This document shows, in pieces, positions 8,188-16,997 of a stretch of 56,301 bases of DNA. Numbering within the stretch: the first letter of the stretch is position 1; the number at the start of each line of letters is the position of its first letter. Made by a program: the position numbers and the translations under genes. A model generated the notes under the pieces. It was not told where the DNA came from. It was given only the letters and a program-made list of their open reading frames with translations, and ran no database searches. Source of the stretch: Clostridiales bacterium (GTDB lineage: Bacteria > Bacillota > Clostridia > Christensenellales > Borkfalkiaceae); the NCBI GenBank assembly GCA_015055725.1, contig SVHO01000007.1:1-56301 (forward strand). The letters run 5' to 3'.

Positions 8188-8778
8188 TTATTCTTCTATT
8201 TCTACGTTTATAGCCTGTTCTATAACGCCTAAAATTTCTTCTTTACCAAAGCCCGTTTGCGCGCTTGAAGGTAAAATATCGGCAAAACCAACTCTTAAAT
8301 CGGTTGCGATTTCTTTAACGCGTGGTTTGATTTTTGTTTTACCAAGTTTATCAGCCTTTGTTGCAACGAGCGCGAAAGGAACTTGATAGTGATATAGATA
8401 ATTTATCATCATCTTATCGTCAGAAGTGGGGTCGTGGCGAATATCCACCAAGGATAAAAGCAGGGATATTTTTTGCGTTGACAAAAAACTTTCTAAAAGC
8501 GCGCCCCACTTTTTCTTTTCTTCTTTGCTAACTTTTGCGAAGCCATAACCAGGCAAGTCCGCAAGCACGAATTCGCCGAAATCAAAATAGTTTATTAAGC
8601 GCGTGCGCCCTGGTGTGACCGAAGTTTTTGCAAGTTTTTTTTGGTTTGCAAGCATATTTATAAGCGAACTTTTCCCCACGTTGCTTTTACCCGCAACGGC
8701 AATAATCGGCTTATTCGTGTTATAGAACTTATCCGCGCTTGCAACGCTGGTTATAAAAACCGCTTGTTTAATTTTCAT
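8188..8778 (-). CDS. engB: Ribosome biogenesis GTPase EngB/YsxC
   Basis: A 196-residue TrmE-Era-EngA-EngB-type GTPase needed for late 50S assembly. G1 is GKSNVGKSS, G3 is DLPGYG and G4 is TKADK; the SVTPGRTR switch I segment is present. Length is normal. The start has AAGGAG upstream, and the gene lies eight bases after lon, the same order as in many Firmicutes (lon-engB). It closes the uvrC-HAD-lon-engB run. Confidence 0.97.
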   Translation of the reverse strand: MKIKQAVFITSVASADKFYNTNKPIIAVAGKSNVGKSSLINMLANQKKLAKTSVTPGRTRLINYFDFGEFVLADLPGYGFAKVSKEEKKKWGALLESFLSTQKISLLLSLVDIRHDPTSDDKMMINYLYHYQVPFALVATKADKLGKTKIKPRVKEIATDLRVGFADILPSSAQTGFGKEEILGVIEQAINVEIEE

Positions 8779-8786
8779 AAATCTCC

Positions 8787-11165
8787 TTAAAACTTTATCG
8801 CGTATTTAAACACTTCCGAAACGTCGGAAACGGTGATAAAGTTTATGCTCTTTCGTATTTCTTTTGGTATTTCTTCAAGGTCTTTTTGGTTTGCCTTTGG
8901 AATAATAACGTTCGTTATGCCTTGCCTAAATGCTGAAAGTGACTTTTCTTTAAGCCCACCAATTGGTAAAACTTTTCCGCGCAAGGTTATTTCACCCGTC
9001 ATAGCAACGTTCTTTTTAACGGGCTTATTAGTAAACGCCGATAAAATTGCGGTTGCCATAGTTATTCCTGCGCTGGGGCCGTCTTTAGGGGTTGCGCCTT
9101 CGGGAACGTGAACGTGAATATCCGTGTTTTCAAAAACGCTTTCGTCAAGATTAAATTCTTTCGCGTGCGACCTAATATAACTGATGCCTGCGCGTGCAGA
9201 CTCTTTCATAACGTCACCGAGTTTACCCGTTAAAATAACTTCGCCTTTGCCTTTCATAAGCCCAACTTCAATGGTGAGCGTAGTTCCACCAACGCTAGTC
9301 CACGCTAAGCCCGTGCATGCGCCGACTTCGTCTTTATCAAGCGTTGCGTCTTTAACGAACTTAACCGCGCCCAAATAATTTGAAAGGTTGTTTTCCGTGA
9401 TAATTTGTTTGCGCGTTCTTGGATTTTCTGCAACCTTAGTTGCAACTTTTCTAATTACGCTACCTATTTCACGCTCTAAATTTCTAACACCCGCTTCCAT
9501 AGTGTATCCGCTTATAATTTGCGCAATACCGCCGTCCGTTATTTCAACTTTCTTTTGGGTTAAACCGTTATTTTCTAACTGTTTTGGAATAAGATATTGT
9601 TTTGCAATTTGCAATTTTTCTTCGTTTGTATATCCCGTAAGTTCTATAATTTCCATACGGTCAAGCAAGGGATAAGGTATAGTGTCAAGCGTGTTTGCAG
9701 TTGTTATAAACATAACTTTAGAAAGGTCGAAAGGAACTTCTAAAAACCTATCTCTAAAAGTAGTGTTTTGTTCGGGGTCTAAAACTTCTAAAAGCGCACT
9801 TGCAGGGTCTCCGTGTATGTCTGATGACAGTTTATCGATTTCGTCAAGCAAGAACACGGGGTTATCCGCTCCAGCGTTTTTAAGCCCGTAAATAATCCTA
9901 CCAGGCATTGCCCCAACGTAAGTTTTTCTGTGCCCTCTAATTTCTGCTTCATCTTTAACGCCACCTAAGCTCATTCTAACGAATTTACGGTTAAGCGCGC
10001 GCGCAATAGACGTTGCAACCGAAGTTTTACCCACCCCGGGTGGCCCAACGAAACATAAAATCGGACCTTTGATTTGCTTAGTTAACTGCAACACGGCAAT
10101 ATATTCAACTATTCTCTGCTTAACTTTTTCAAGCCCGAAATGGTCTTTATCAAGAATTTCTTTTGCCGTCAATAAATCTTCGGTGTCTTTGGTGCTACTG
10201 TTAAACGGCAAGTCAATAATCCAATCTAAATAGTTTAAAATTATTGAATAATCTGGGGAAGACGGATTGATTTTATCTAGACGGCTAACTTCCTTTAACG
10301 CCTTTTCTTCAACGTCTTTCGGCAAGCCTTTGCTCTTAATTTTTTCAATCAGTTGGTCGCCTTCTTCAGGGTCTTCACCAAGTTCAGAGTGAATAGCCTT
10401 TAATTGCTCTCTTAAATAAAATTCTTTTTGGCTTTTATCAATGCTACCACGCACTTTCGCCGTGATTGCGCGCTCTATTTTTGCAATTTCAAGTTCACGC
10501 TCAAACAAAATCTTAAACTGAGTTAAACGCGTTATAGTATCGTCAAGTTCTAAAATTTCTTGAACGGCAGTTTCCTTAAAAGGCACAACCGACAATGCGT
10601 TATCAATAAATTCGTTGGGGTTTGAAAAGGCTTCAATGGTGGCAATCATCTCTTTAGAAATGCGCTTATCCCCTGATGCAAACTCAAAAAACACCCTTTT
10701 TGCAACGCGCAAAAAGGCTTCCGCTTGCACTTGATTTTCGGGTTCAATATAAGGGCTTTTCTCAACCAAAACGGTAAAAAAATCTTTTTCCGAAATCACT
10801 TCTTTAACGCGTGCACGACATATTGCTTCAACGCTTACTTTCATGTTGCCCGTATTATGAACTTTGATAACTTGTTTGATGCGCGCGATAACGCCCACCC
10901 TACACACGTCTTCAATTTTAGGGTTTTCAATTTGCGCGTGTTTTTGTGTGGTTATAAAAATTTCAGAATTATCCTTAACCGCTTTATTTATTGCCGAAAT
11001 AGACTGTGGTCTACCCACGTCAAAATTTAGAATTGTTTTAGGAAATAAAACCTTTCCACGCAAAGCAATTAACGGCAACTCTTTTTCCGCTTTTTCATCT
11101 ATATCTAAGCGAATATCGTCTTCTATTATTTTTTCAATCAACTTGTCAACTTCTTTTTCGGTCAT
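8787..11165 (-). CDS. lon: ATP-dependent protease Lon
   Basis: A 792-residue LonA protease. The N-terminal substrate domain (LIALRGKVLFPKT) is followed by the AAA+ module with Walker A GPPGVGKTS, Walker B VFLLDEIDK, and the C-terminal protease with Ser in KDGPSAG and Lys in GGLKEKS. It degrades misfolded and regulatory proteins in the cytosol. The longest frame starts at 11198, but AGGTGAG seven bases before the ATG at 11165 (MTEKEV) fixes the start there. No CIRCE or CtsR-like site is evident. Confidence 0.97.
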   Translation of the reverse strand: MTEKEVDKLIEKIIEDDIRLDIDEKAEKELPLIALRGKVLFPKTILNFDVGRPQSISAINKAVKDNSEIFITTQKHAQIENPKIEDVCRVGVIARIKQVIKVHNTGNMKVSVEAICRARVKEVISEKDFFTVLVEKSPYIEPENQVQAEAFLRVAKRVFFEFASGDKRISKEMIATIEAFSNPNEFIDNALSVVPFKETAVQEILELDDTITRLTQFKILFERELEIAKIERAITAKVRGSIDKSQKEFYLREQLKAIHSELGEDPEEGDQLIEKIKSKGLPKDVEEKALKEVSRLDKINPSSPDYSIILNYLDWIIDLPFNSSTKDTEDLLTAKEILDKDHFGLEKVKQRIVEYIAVLQLTKQIKGPILCFVGPPGVGKTSVATSIARALNRKFVRMSLGGVKDEAEIRGHRKTYVGAMPGRIIYGLKNAGADNPVFLLDEIDKLSSDIHGDPASALLEVLDPEQNTTFRDRFLEVPFDLSKVMFITTANTLDTIPYPLLDRMEIIELTGYTNEEKLQIAKQYLIPKQLENNGLTQKKVEITDGGIAQIISGYTMEAGVRNLEREIGSVIRKVATKVAENPRTRKQIITENNLSNYLGAVKFVKDATLDKDEVGACTGLAWTSVGGTTLTIEVGLMKGKGEVILTGKLGDVMKESARAGISYIRSHAKEFNLDESVFENTDIHVHVPEGATPKDGPSAGITMATAILSAFTNKPVKKNVAMTGEITLRGKVLPIGGLKEKSLSAFRQGITNVIIPKANQKDLEEIPKEIRKSINFITVSDVSEVFKYAIKF

Positions 11166-11185
11166 AATCTCACCTATCTTATGTA

Positions 11186-11989
11186 TTAATCTAAGCAATA
11201 TTTTTCTAATAAGGTTTTAACGGGCTGTTCTTTATAAGCAACGGTTATTTCGTCTGCAACGGCTTTTAACTCTTTTCTTCCGTCACCAACGGCAACACCG
11301 TGCCAAGGTCCAACCAATAAATCGATATCGTTAGTGCTATCGCCAACAGCAATAACTTCTTCAAGTTTAACCCCGTAATAATCGGCTAAAAACCTAACTG
11401 CAAAACCCTTACTGCAACTTGGATTTATGGCTTCAAGCAAATGTTTTGCCCCACTATTAAGTTTAACGCCTTCACCTTTAAATATCGCGTTTATCTCATC
11501 TGCCGTTTGATTAACTATATCGTCGTCACCAAGCCAACAAATTTTGCATATATTTTCTTTTTGCCTTAACAATTCTTCTTTAACGTCTGTATAAACAACT
11601 TCTAGTCCAACGATTTTTCCATAATTTTCAACGCGTGCAGTGTGCTCTTGCGCAAACACGTTGCTTTCACCATAAGCAATCAAGGTTAACCCTCTTTCAC
11701 CAACGCGGTCTATAACTTTAAACGCCGTTTCAACGTTTAGTCCGCCTTCAAAAATCACCTTTCCACTTTCAATATCGGTTATTCTTGCTCCTTGGAAAGA
11801 AACGACAAGTCCTTTAATATCGTATTTTTTTAGTATGTTCATTATAGACGTTGTTTCACGCCCAGAACAAACCACAAAAATTCCACCTTTATTAACAAAT
11901 TTGCGTATTGATTCAATAGTTTCAGGGTAAACTTCGTCACCCAAACCCAACGTTCCATCATAATCGGTTATAAAAAGTTTATATTTCAT
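11186..11989 (-). CDS. HAD-superfamily phosphatase, Cof type
   Basis: A 267-residue haloacid-dehalogenase hydrolase of the Cof/IIB class. Motif I is DYDGTL, motif II is VCSGR, and the late motifs are K in SCSKGFAV and GDSTNDIDLL. Members dephosphorylate sugar phosphates, FMN or nucleotide cofactors, often loosely. It overlaps the uvrC stop by four bases (ATGA) and lies 20 bp before lon. There is no known functional tie to DNA repair, so only co-expression can be inferred. Confidence 0.88.
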   Translation of the reverse strand: MKYKLFITDYDGTLGLGDEVYPETIESIRKFVNKGGIFVVCSGRETTSIMNILKKYDIKGLVVSFQGARITDIESGKVIFEGGLNVETAFKVIDRVGERGLTLIAYGESNVFAQEHTARVENYGKIVGLEVVYTDVKEELLRQKENICKICWLGDDDIVNQTADEINAIFKGEGVKLNSGAKHLLEAINPSCSKGFAVRFLADYYGVKLEEVIAVGDSTNDIDLLVGPWHGVAVGDGRKELKAVADEITVAYKEQPVKTLLEKYCLD

Positions 11990-13809
11990 TTCAATCCTTC
12001 CTTAGTTAGTTTATCTATGATTGCTTTTGCTTGAACTTCACCAATACCATCCACCGTTTTAAGTTGCTCTTCGGTGGCACTAATTATACCACTTAAATCC
12101 TTAAATTTTTCAAGCAAGGCGCGTTTTTTAATCTTTCCAAGCCCTTTTATATGGTCAAGCACGGAAGAAAGCGCGCGTTTACCGCGCAACGTTCTATGAT
12201 ACGTTATAGCAAAGCGGTGCGCTTCGTCACGTATCCTTTGGAGCATTTTTAAACAATAATCACGCTTTTCTAAAATTACAGGCTCTTTTTTATCTAAAAG
12301 ATAAATCTCTTCGTTTTTTTCAGCCAACGCAATAAGGTCTATATCGCAAACGCCTTTATTATCAAAAATTTCTTTTACCGCAGAGAGTTGCCCTTTCCCG
12401 CCGTCTATAATAATAAGGTCGGGTTTTGGAAACTTTTCAGGGTCGGTTAAAAGCCTTTCCAAACGGCGTTCCATCATTTCTTGGTGCGCCCTAAAATCAT
12501 CTGCCCCTTCAAACGTTTTAATCTTAAACCTGCGGTAAGAATCAAATTCGGGCTGTCCGTCGATAAATACTACCATACTGCCCACTTTATCCACACCGCT
12601 TATATTAGATATGTCATAACATTCCATACGCTTGGGATAATTGTTAAGCAACAACTTGTCTTTAAGCGCCTTGCAAGCGGTCACCGTCATATCGTTTTTG
12701 TGCTTTATTTTATCAACGGCAGTTTCCAAATGCTCGTGCGCGTTAACTTCCGCCATATCGGCAAGTTGCTTTCTAATCCCCTGCTTAACGCATAAAAAGT
12801 TGACCTTTTTGCCATTATTTTGCTTAAAATAATCGGAAAGAGCGTCAAAAGAAGTGATTTCAACGGCACTTATAATCTCGTCTGGTATATCGGAATCTTG
12901 CTTATAATACCTTAGCACAAATTCGCTAAGCGCGTCACCATCAGTAAGCGTTGCACTTTCAAACGCAAAATTTTTTCCGCCAAGCATACGCCCGTTTCTA
13001 ACGACTAACAAACTAACCGTTGAATAAATTCCGTTAGAAGCGGTGGCAATAACGTCTGCATTTATAAATTTATTTAGCGCGGTTATACGCTTTAATTTGA
13101 TTTTTTCAAGCGAAGCGAGATTTTCACGATATTTAAGCGCAAGTTCAAACTCTTCATTTAATGCGCTATCTTGCATTTTTTCTTTAAGCAGTTTTTCAGT
13201 TTCAAGCGTTTCCCCGCTTAAAAAGTCCATAGCCTTATTAACGCGTTCTAAATAATCTTCAGCTGAAATCAAATTTGCACACGGTGCGAAGCACTTTTTT
13301 ATGTGATAATTTAAACAAGGTTTAACACATTTATGTGGGTTGAGTTTTTTATCGCACGGCCTAACTTGATATGCGAGATTTATAATTTGAAGCACGTCTC
13401 TAACCGAAACGCCCCCCATAAACGGACCGAAATATTTTGCACCGTCTTTTTTAATTTTACGCGTTATTTTAAAAGTTGGAAAAGGCTCTTTTAAATCAAC
13501 TTTTAAGTATGGATAAGTTTTATCGTCCTTTAAAAGTATATTATACCTTGGTTTGTGCTTTTTTATGAGATTATTCTCTAAAGAAAGCGCGTCAATCTCA
13601 CTTGGCGCTATTATATAGTAAAAGTCGGCGATATTTTTAACCATTGCCATAACCTTTTCGGTTTTAACGCTGTTAAAAAAATATTGCCTTACGCGGTTTT
13701 TAAGGTTTTTTGCCTTGCCAACGTATATAATTTGCCCTTCCCCGTCAAGCATAACGTAAACACCGGGATTTTCTGGCAAATGTTTGAGTTTATCTTCTAA
13801 TACTCCCAC
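11986..13809 (-). CDS. uvrC: Excinuclease ABC subunit C
   Basis: A 607-residue UvrC, the dual-incision nuclease of nucleotide excision repair. The GIY-YIG domain is at the N-terminus (PGVYVML, IIYVGKAKNLKNRV), the UVR helix pair is near 205 (EFELALKYRENLASLEK), the RNase H-like domain follows (ECYDISNISG, DLIIIDGGKGQL), and two helix-hairpin-helix motifs end the protein. The start codon is GTG. It has no ribosome site, and the -10 box lies six bases upstream, which makes a leaderless transcript likely. Confidence 0.96.
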   Translation of the reverse strand: MGVLEDKLKHLPENPGVYVMLDGEGQIIYVGKAKNLKNRVRQYFFNSVKTEKVMAMVKNIADFYYIIAPSEIDALSLENNLIKKHKPRYNILLKDDKTYPYLKVDLKEPFPTFKITRKIKKDGAKYFGPFMGGVSVRDVLQIINLAYQVRPCDKKLNPHKCVKPCLNYHIKKCFAPCANLISAEDYLERVNKAMDFLSGETLETEKLLKEKMQDSALNEEFELALKYRENLASLEKIKLKRITALNKFINADVIATASNGIYSTVSLLVVRNGRMLGGKNFAFESATLTDGDALSEFVLRYYKQDSDIPDEIISAVEITSFDALSDYFKQNNGKKVNFLCVKQGIRKQLADMAEVNAHEHLETAVDKIKHKNDMTVTACKALKDKLLLNNYPKRMECYDISNISGVDKVGSMVVFIDGQPEFDSYRRFKIKTFEGADDFRAHQEMMERRLERLLTDPEKFPKPDLIIIDGGKGQLSAVKEIFDNKGVCDIDLIALAEKNEEIYLLDKKEPVILEKRDYCLKMLQRIRDEAHRFAITYHRTLRGKRALSSVLDHIKGLGKIKKRALLEKFKDLSGIISATEEQLKTVDGIGEVQAKAIIDKLTKEGLK

Positions 13810-13815
13810 ATTTTA

Positions 13816-13844
13816 ATTATAACCGATTTTAACCCTTTTTACAA
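13816..13844 (-). promoter_or_regulatory. Promoter giving a leaderless uvrC mRNA
   Basis: TTGTAA (13844-13839), 17-bp spacer, TATAAT (13821-13816), then six bases to the GTG start at 13809. Expected +1 coincides with the G of the start codon. Confidence 0.7.
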
Positions 13845-13847
13845 GCG

Positions 13848-14183
13848 TTAATAGCCTAAAAATTCCACACCCTTTAAAAGCACGTCGTTTAGCACTTCGT
13901 TTCTGAGCGAATAAAAAACCACCTTTCCTTGACGGCGTGTGGTCACCGCGTTAAGATTTTTTAGCAATCTCAGTTGATGCGACACGGTTGTTTGGTTTAA
14001 GTTTAATAAAGACGAGATGTCACTCACACACATTTCGCTTATAGCAAGCGCAGATATCATTCTTAGCCTTGTATAGTCTGAAAAAATTGAGAAAAAACAC
14101 ACTAAATCGTCTAAAATTTCCCCTTTGGGAACGTAATCGCTTACCAAAGTTTGCAAACGCTTGTCAAGTAAAACTTCTTTCAT
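13848..14183 (-). CDS. ArsR/SmtB-family regulator
   Basis: A 111-residue winged-helix repressor. The recognition helix region is LLNLNQTTVSHQLRLLK and the wing is TTRRQGKVVFYSL. The alpha-3 metal-site motif is EMCVSD, with one Cys instead of the CxC of ArsR/CadC, so metal sensing by that site is doubtful. AAAGGTGG eight bases before the ATG at 14183 sets the start; the frame is open further upstream. It is divergent from the small membrane peptide at 14310, a likely target along with itself. Confidence 0.88.
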   Translation of the reverse strand: MKEVLLDKRLQTLVSDYVPKGEILDDLVCFFSIFSDYTRLRMISALAISEMCVSDISSLLNLNQTTVSHQLRLLKNLNAVTTRRQGKVVFYSLRNEVLNDVLLKGVEFLGY

Positions 14184-14200
14184 AATTAACCACCTTTTAA

Positions 14201-14225
14201 CAATAATGTTTGTACATATATTATA
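14201..14225 (-). promoter_or_regulatory. ArsR promoter -10 and candidate operator
   Basis: A minus-strand TATAAT (14225-14220) adjoins an imperfect dyad ATAATGT-TTGT-ACATATAT around 14203-14221, the size expected for an ArsR-type operator. No clear -35 is seen. Confidence 0.45.
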
Positions 14226-14309
14226 ACAAACCAAAAGGTGTGAATTTTTGAAATAATTGACGCATACAATATATAAACGTCGTTTTTTGCAAAAAAGGAG
14301 GTAAAATAT

Positions 14310-14474
14310 ATGAACTCAAACAATATAGTTCTAATAGCACTCTTGCTTTTACTGACGAGTAATAACACGATAAACACAACGCAACTTTTATTGCTTCTTG
14401 CCCTTTTATCAACCACCGCTAACGGCTGGAACAACTGCTTATGCGGAAACAACACCAACGTTAACATAACTTAA
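14310..14474 (+). CDS. Small membrane peptide, 54 residues
   Basis: An unrecognised short gene with an excellent AGGAGG ribosome site eight bases before the ATG. The product has two very hydrophobic stretches (IVLIALLLLL, 6-15, and LLLLLALL, 26-33) separated by a TSNNTINTTQ turn, and an Asn-rich tail with CLCG. This looks like a two-helix hairpin membrane peptide. It faces the ArsR gene across a 126-bp spacer and ends before a strong hairpin. Membrane peptides of this kind occur among toxins, spore-coat and stress peptides, but none can be chosen here. Confidence 0.7.
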   Translation: MNSNNIVLIALLLLLTSNNTINTTQLLLLLALLSTTANGWNNCLCGNNTNVNIT

Positions 14475-14504
14475 AAGTTGCAATTTTGCGATAGATAAAA
14501 TGAA

Positions 14505-14534
14505 AAAAGGACTGCTCGTTTTAGCAGTCCTTTT
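14505..14534. terminator. Bidirectional terminator between the small peptide gene and gap
   Basis: Perfect stem AAAAGGACTGCT (505-516) / AGCAGTCCTTTT (523-534) with a six-base loop, serving the converging transcripts on both strands. Confidence 0.88.
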
Positions 14535-14554
14535 CTTATACGTCTTAAAAAAGA

Positions 14555-15577
14555 TTAAATTTCTGAGAAGTATTTGATAGTTCTAACCATTTGGCTGGTG
14601 TAAGAATTTTCGTTGTCATACCAAGAAACAACTTGAACTTGGTAAGTGTCGTCATCAATCTTTGAAACCATGGTTTGAGTAGCATCAAAGAGTGAACCAA
14701 ACTTCATACCGATAACGTCAGAAGAAACGATTTCATCAGTGTTGTAGCCGAAAGATTCGGTTGCTTGTGCCTTCATAGCAGCGTTGATGCCTTCTTTAGA
14801 AACGTCTTTACCCTTAACAACTGCGATAAGGATAGTGGTTGAACCGGTTGCGGTGGGAACACGTTGTGCAGCACCGATAAGTTTGCCGTTAAGTTCAGGG
14901 ATAACGAGGCCGATTGCTTTTGCAGCGCCGGTTGAGTTAGGAACGATGTTCATAGCGCCTGCGCGTGAACGTCTCTTATCGCCTTTTCTTTGTGGGCCGT
15001 CAAGAATCATTTGGTCACCAGTATAAGCGTGAACGGTGGTCATGATACCTGATTGGATAGGAGCGTAATCGTTAAGAGCCTTAGCCATAGGAGCAAGACA
15101 GTTAGTGGTGCAAGATGCAGCAGAAATAATCTTGTCGTCAGCAGTTAAGGTCTTGTGGTTTACGTTGTAAACGATAGTGGGAAGGTCATTACCTGCAGGA
15201 GCAGAAATAACAACTTTTTTAGCACCTGCAACGATGTGTGCTTGTGCTTTTTCTTTGCTGGTGTAGAAACCCGTGCATTCTAAAACAACGTCAACGTCGT
15301 ATTGAGTCCAGGGGCATTCAGCAGCGTTTGCACACTTAGAAATTTTAATTTCTTTTCCGTCAACAATGATTGAATCTTCAGTAGATTCAACAGTGTGACC
15401 TTGTGCTACGTAATTACCCTGCATAGTATCGTATTTGAGAAGATGAGCAAGCATTTCAGGGCTGGTAAGGTCGTTGATCGCAACAACTTCATAACCTTCT
15501 GCGCCGAACATTTGTCTGAACGCAAGACGGCCGATACGACCGAAACCGTTAATTGCAACTTTTGTTACTTTTGACAT
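14555..15577 (-). CDS. gap: Glyceraldehyde-3-phosphate dehydrogenase
   Basis: A 340-residue glycolytic GAPDH converting glyceraldehyde-3-phosphate to 1,3-bisphosphoglycerate with NAD. The N-terminal [12 protein letters not shown] is the dinucleotide fold and [14 protein letters not shown] holds the catalytic Cys; WYDNENSY ends the fold. The frame is open to 15619, but GGAGGAC before the ATG at 15577 (MSKVTKVA) fixes the start. It is transcribed alone from a strong promoter and is not followed by pgk. Codon use is more biased than in most neighbours, as expected for high expression. Confidence 0.97.
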   Translation of the reverse strand: MSKVTKVAINGFGRIGRLAFRQMFGAEGYEVVAINDLTSPEMLAHLLKYDTMQGNYVAQGHTVESTEDSIIVDGKEIKISKCANAAECPWTQYDVDVVLECTGFYTSKEKAQAHIVAGAKKVVISAPAGNDLPTIVYNVNHKTLTADDKIISAASCTTNCLAPMAKALNDYAPIQSGIMTTVHAYTGDQMILDGPQRKGDKRRSRAGAMNIVPNSTGAAKAIGLVIPELNGKLIGAAQRVPTATGSTTILIAVVKGKDVSKEGINAAMKAQATESFGYNTDEIVSSDVIGMKFGSLFDATQTMVSKIDDDTYQVQVVSWYDNENSYTSQMVRTIKYFSEI

Positions 15578-15633
15578 TTCAATGTCCTCCAATATATGAT
15601 TTTCTAAAAATTTTTCCAAATTTCGTCTTATAC

Positions 15634-15662
15634 ATTATAGCCCTAAAAACAGGTTAAGTCAA
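15634..15662 (-). promoter_or_regulatory. gap promoter
   Basis: TTGACT (15662-15657), 17-bp spacer, TATAAT (15639-15634); leader of about 50 nt. Confidence 0.85.
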
Positions 15663-15676
15663 TCGTTTTTAAGTGC

Positions 15677-16792
15677 TTATTTTAAATTTTCGGGGTTTAA
15701 ACACTTCAAATCTTCGGGAACGAACAAACCGTCTTTTCTGATTAATTCGCCGTCAATATAAATTTCTCCCCCGCCATACTCTTTGGTTTGAATTTGAACT
15801 AAATCCCAATGCACCGCAGAGACGTTTCCGTTATAGCAATCATCATAACAACAACCGGGGGTAAAATGGATTGAACCTGAAATTTTTTCATCAAATAAAA
15901 TATCACCCATAGGTTTAGTTATAAAAGGATTTACGCCAAACGCGAACTCTCCAACGTATCTTGCGCCGTCGTCGGTATCTAAAACGGCGTTTAGCTTATC
16001 CGTGTCGTTTGCGGTTGCCTTGATTATCTTTCCGTCCTTAAAGGTGAGCGAAACGTTTTCAAACTTAAATCCGTTTTCAACCGACGGTGTGTTATAAGTA
16101 ATAACGCCGTTAACGCTGTCTTTTACGGGTGCGGTGTAAATCTCGCCGTCGGGAATATTTCTTTCGCCCGAGCATTTTTTAGAGCCGATACCCTTAATGG
16201 AAAAAGTTATATCAGTATCTTTTGCAATAATATGAACTTTATCCGCCTTGTCAAGCCTTTTAGCCAAAGCGTCCATAGCCTTGTCCATTTTAGAGTAATC
16301 TAAGTTGCAAACGTTAAAATAAAATTGTTCAAAAGCATCAGTGCTCATGCCTGCTTGTTGCGCCATACCTTGATTAGGATAACGGAGCACCACCCACTTG
16401 GTCTTTTTAACCCTAAGTTCGTGGTGAACGGGGTGTGAATAGTATTCGCTATCTATTTGAACGTTCTTTTCTGGCACGTCTGATAGTTCGTTGCAGTTTT
16501 CACCCCCGCGAATACCGATATAGGCGTCCATTTCAGCCATGCGATAACCGTCGTATTTAGCGCGGAGTTTAGCGCGTTCAACACTTTCTCCAAGCATAAG
16601 TTCACGCGTAATACGATTATCGTAAAGTTCAACGAACGGAATTGCCCCCACTGCGTAAACTTCGCGAATAAGTGCGTTAACCAGCATATAGTCAATGCCT
16701 TTTGCTTCTATTAAAACTTTTTCGCCTTTTTTAAGTGAACACGAATAGTTAACTAATCCGTGCGCAAGTTTGTTTATTCTTAAATCTTGCAT
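15677..16792 (-). CDS. Aminopeptidase, M29 (AmpS/PepS) family
   Basis: A 371-residue metallo-aminopeptidase of family M29, cytosolic, with broad N-terminal trimming activity. Metal and catalytic blocks are GERNIPDGE, VGEFAFGVN, DEKISGSIHF and VSAVHWDLV, in the usual order in the C-terminal half. Length is about 40 residues shorter than classic AmpS (near 410), but no motif is missing. AAGGTAGG precedes the ATG. It has its own promoter and no operon partner. Confidence 0.9.
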   Translation of the reverse strand: MQDLRINKLAHGLVNYSCSLKKGEKVLIEAKGIDYMLVNALIREVYAVGAIPFVELYDNRITRELMLGESVERAKLRAKYDGYRMAEMDAYIGIRGGENCNELSDVPEKNVQIDSEYYSHPVHHELRVKKTKWVVLRYPNQGMAQQAGMSTDAFEQFYFNVCNLDYSKMDKAMDALAKRLDKADKVHIIAKDTDITFSIKGIGSKKCSGERNIPDGEIYTAPVKDSVNGVITYNTPSVENGFKFENVSLTFKDGKIIKATANDTDKLNAVLDTDDGARYVGEFAFGVNPFITKPMGDILFDEKISGSIHFTPGCCYDDCYNGNVSAVHWDLVQIQTKEYGGGEIYIDGELIRKDGLFVPEDLKCLNPENLK

Positions 16793-16825
16793 ATAAAACC
16801 TACCTTAAACGATTTGAATAACTCT

Positions 16826-16854
16826 ATTATACTACCGAAAGTTATTTTTATAAA
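16826..16854 (-). promoter_or_regulatory. Promoter of the M29 aminopeptidase gene
   Basis: TTTATA (16854-16849), 17-bp spacer, TATAAT (16831-16826). Confidence 0.65.
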
Positions 16855-16881
16855 GTATTTTCGATATGATTTGAAATTTAT

Positions 16882-16910
16882 TTGATTATTTGACAAAAAA
16901 ATGATATTAT
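16882..16910 (+). promoter_or_regulatory. fba promoter
   Basis: TTGATT (16882-16887), 17-bp spacer, TATTAT (16905-16910). An overlapping TTGACA at 16890 has no good -10 partner. The leader of about 80 nt holds an imperfect GCGGGCTT/AAGCTTGC stem near 16925-16946. Confidence 0.6.
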
Positions 16911-16997
16911 ATTAAATGTGTAAAGGCGGGCTTATAAAAAGCTTGCACTAAAAACTGCGTAAAAAATTTTATTATATATTATTTGGAGGCTATTATT

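Noticed and set aside
14186-14467. Minus-strand frames opposite the 54-residue peptide gene
   Set aside because: No ribosome site, they cross the ArsR control region, and the plus-strand frame has a perfect AGGAGG.
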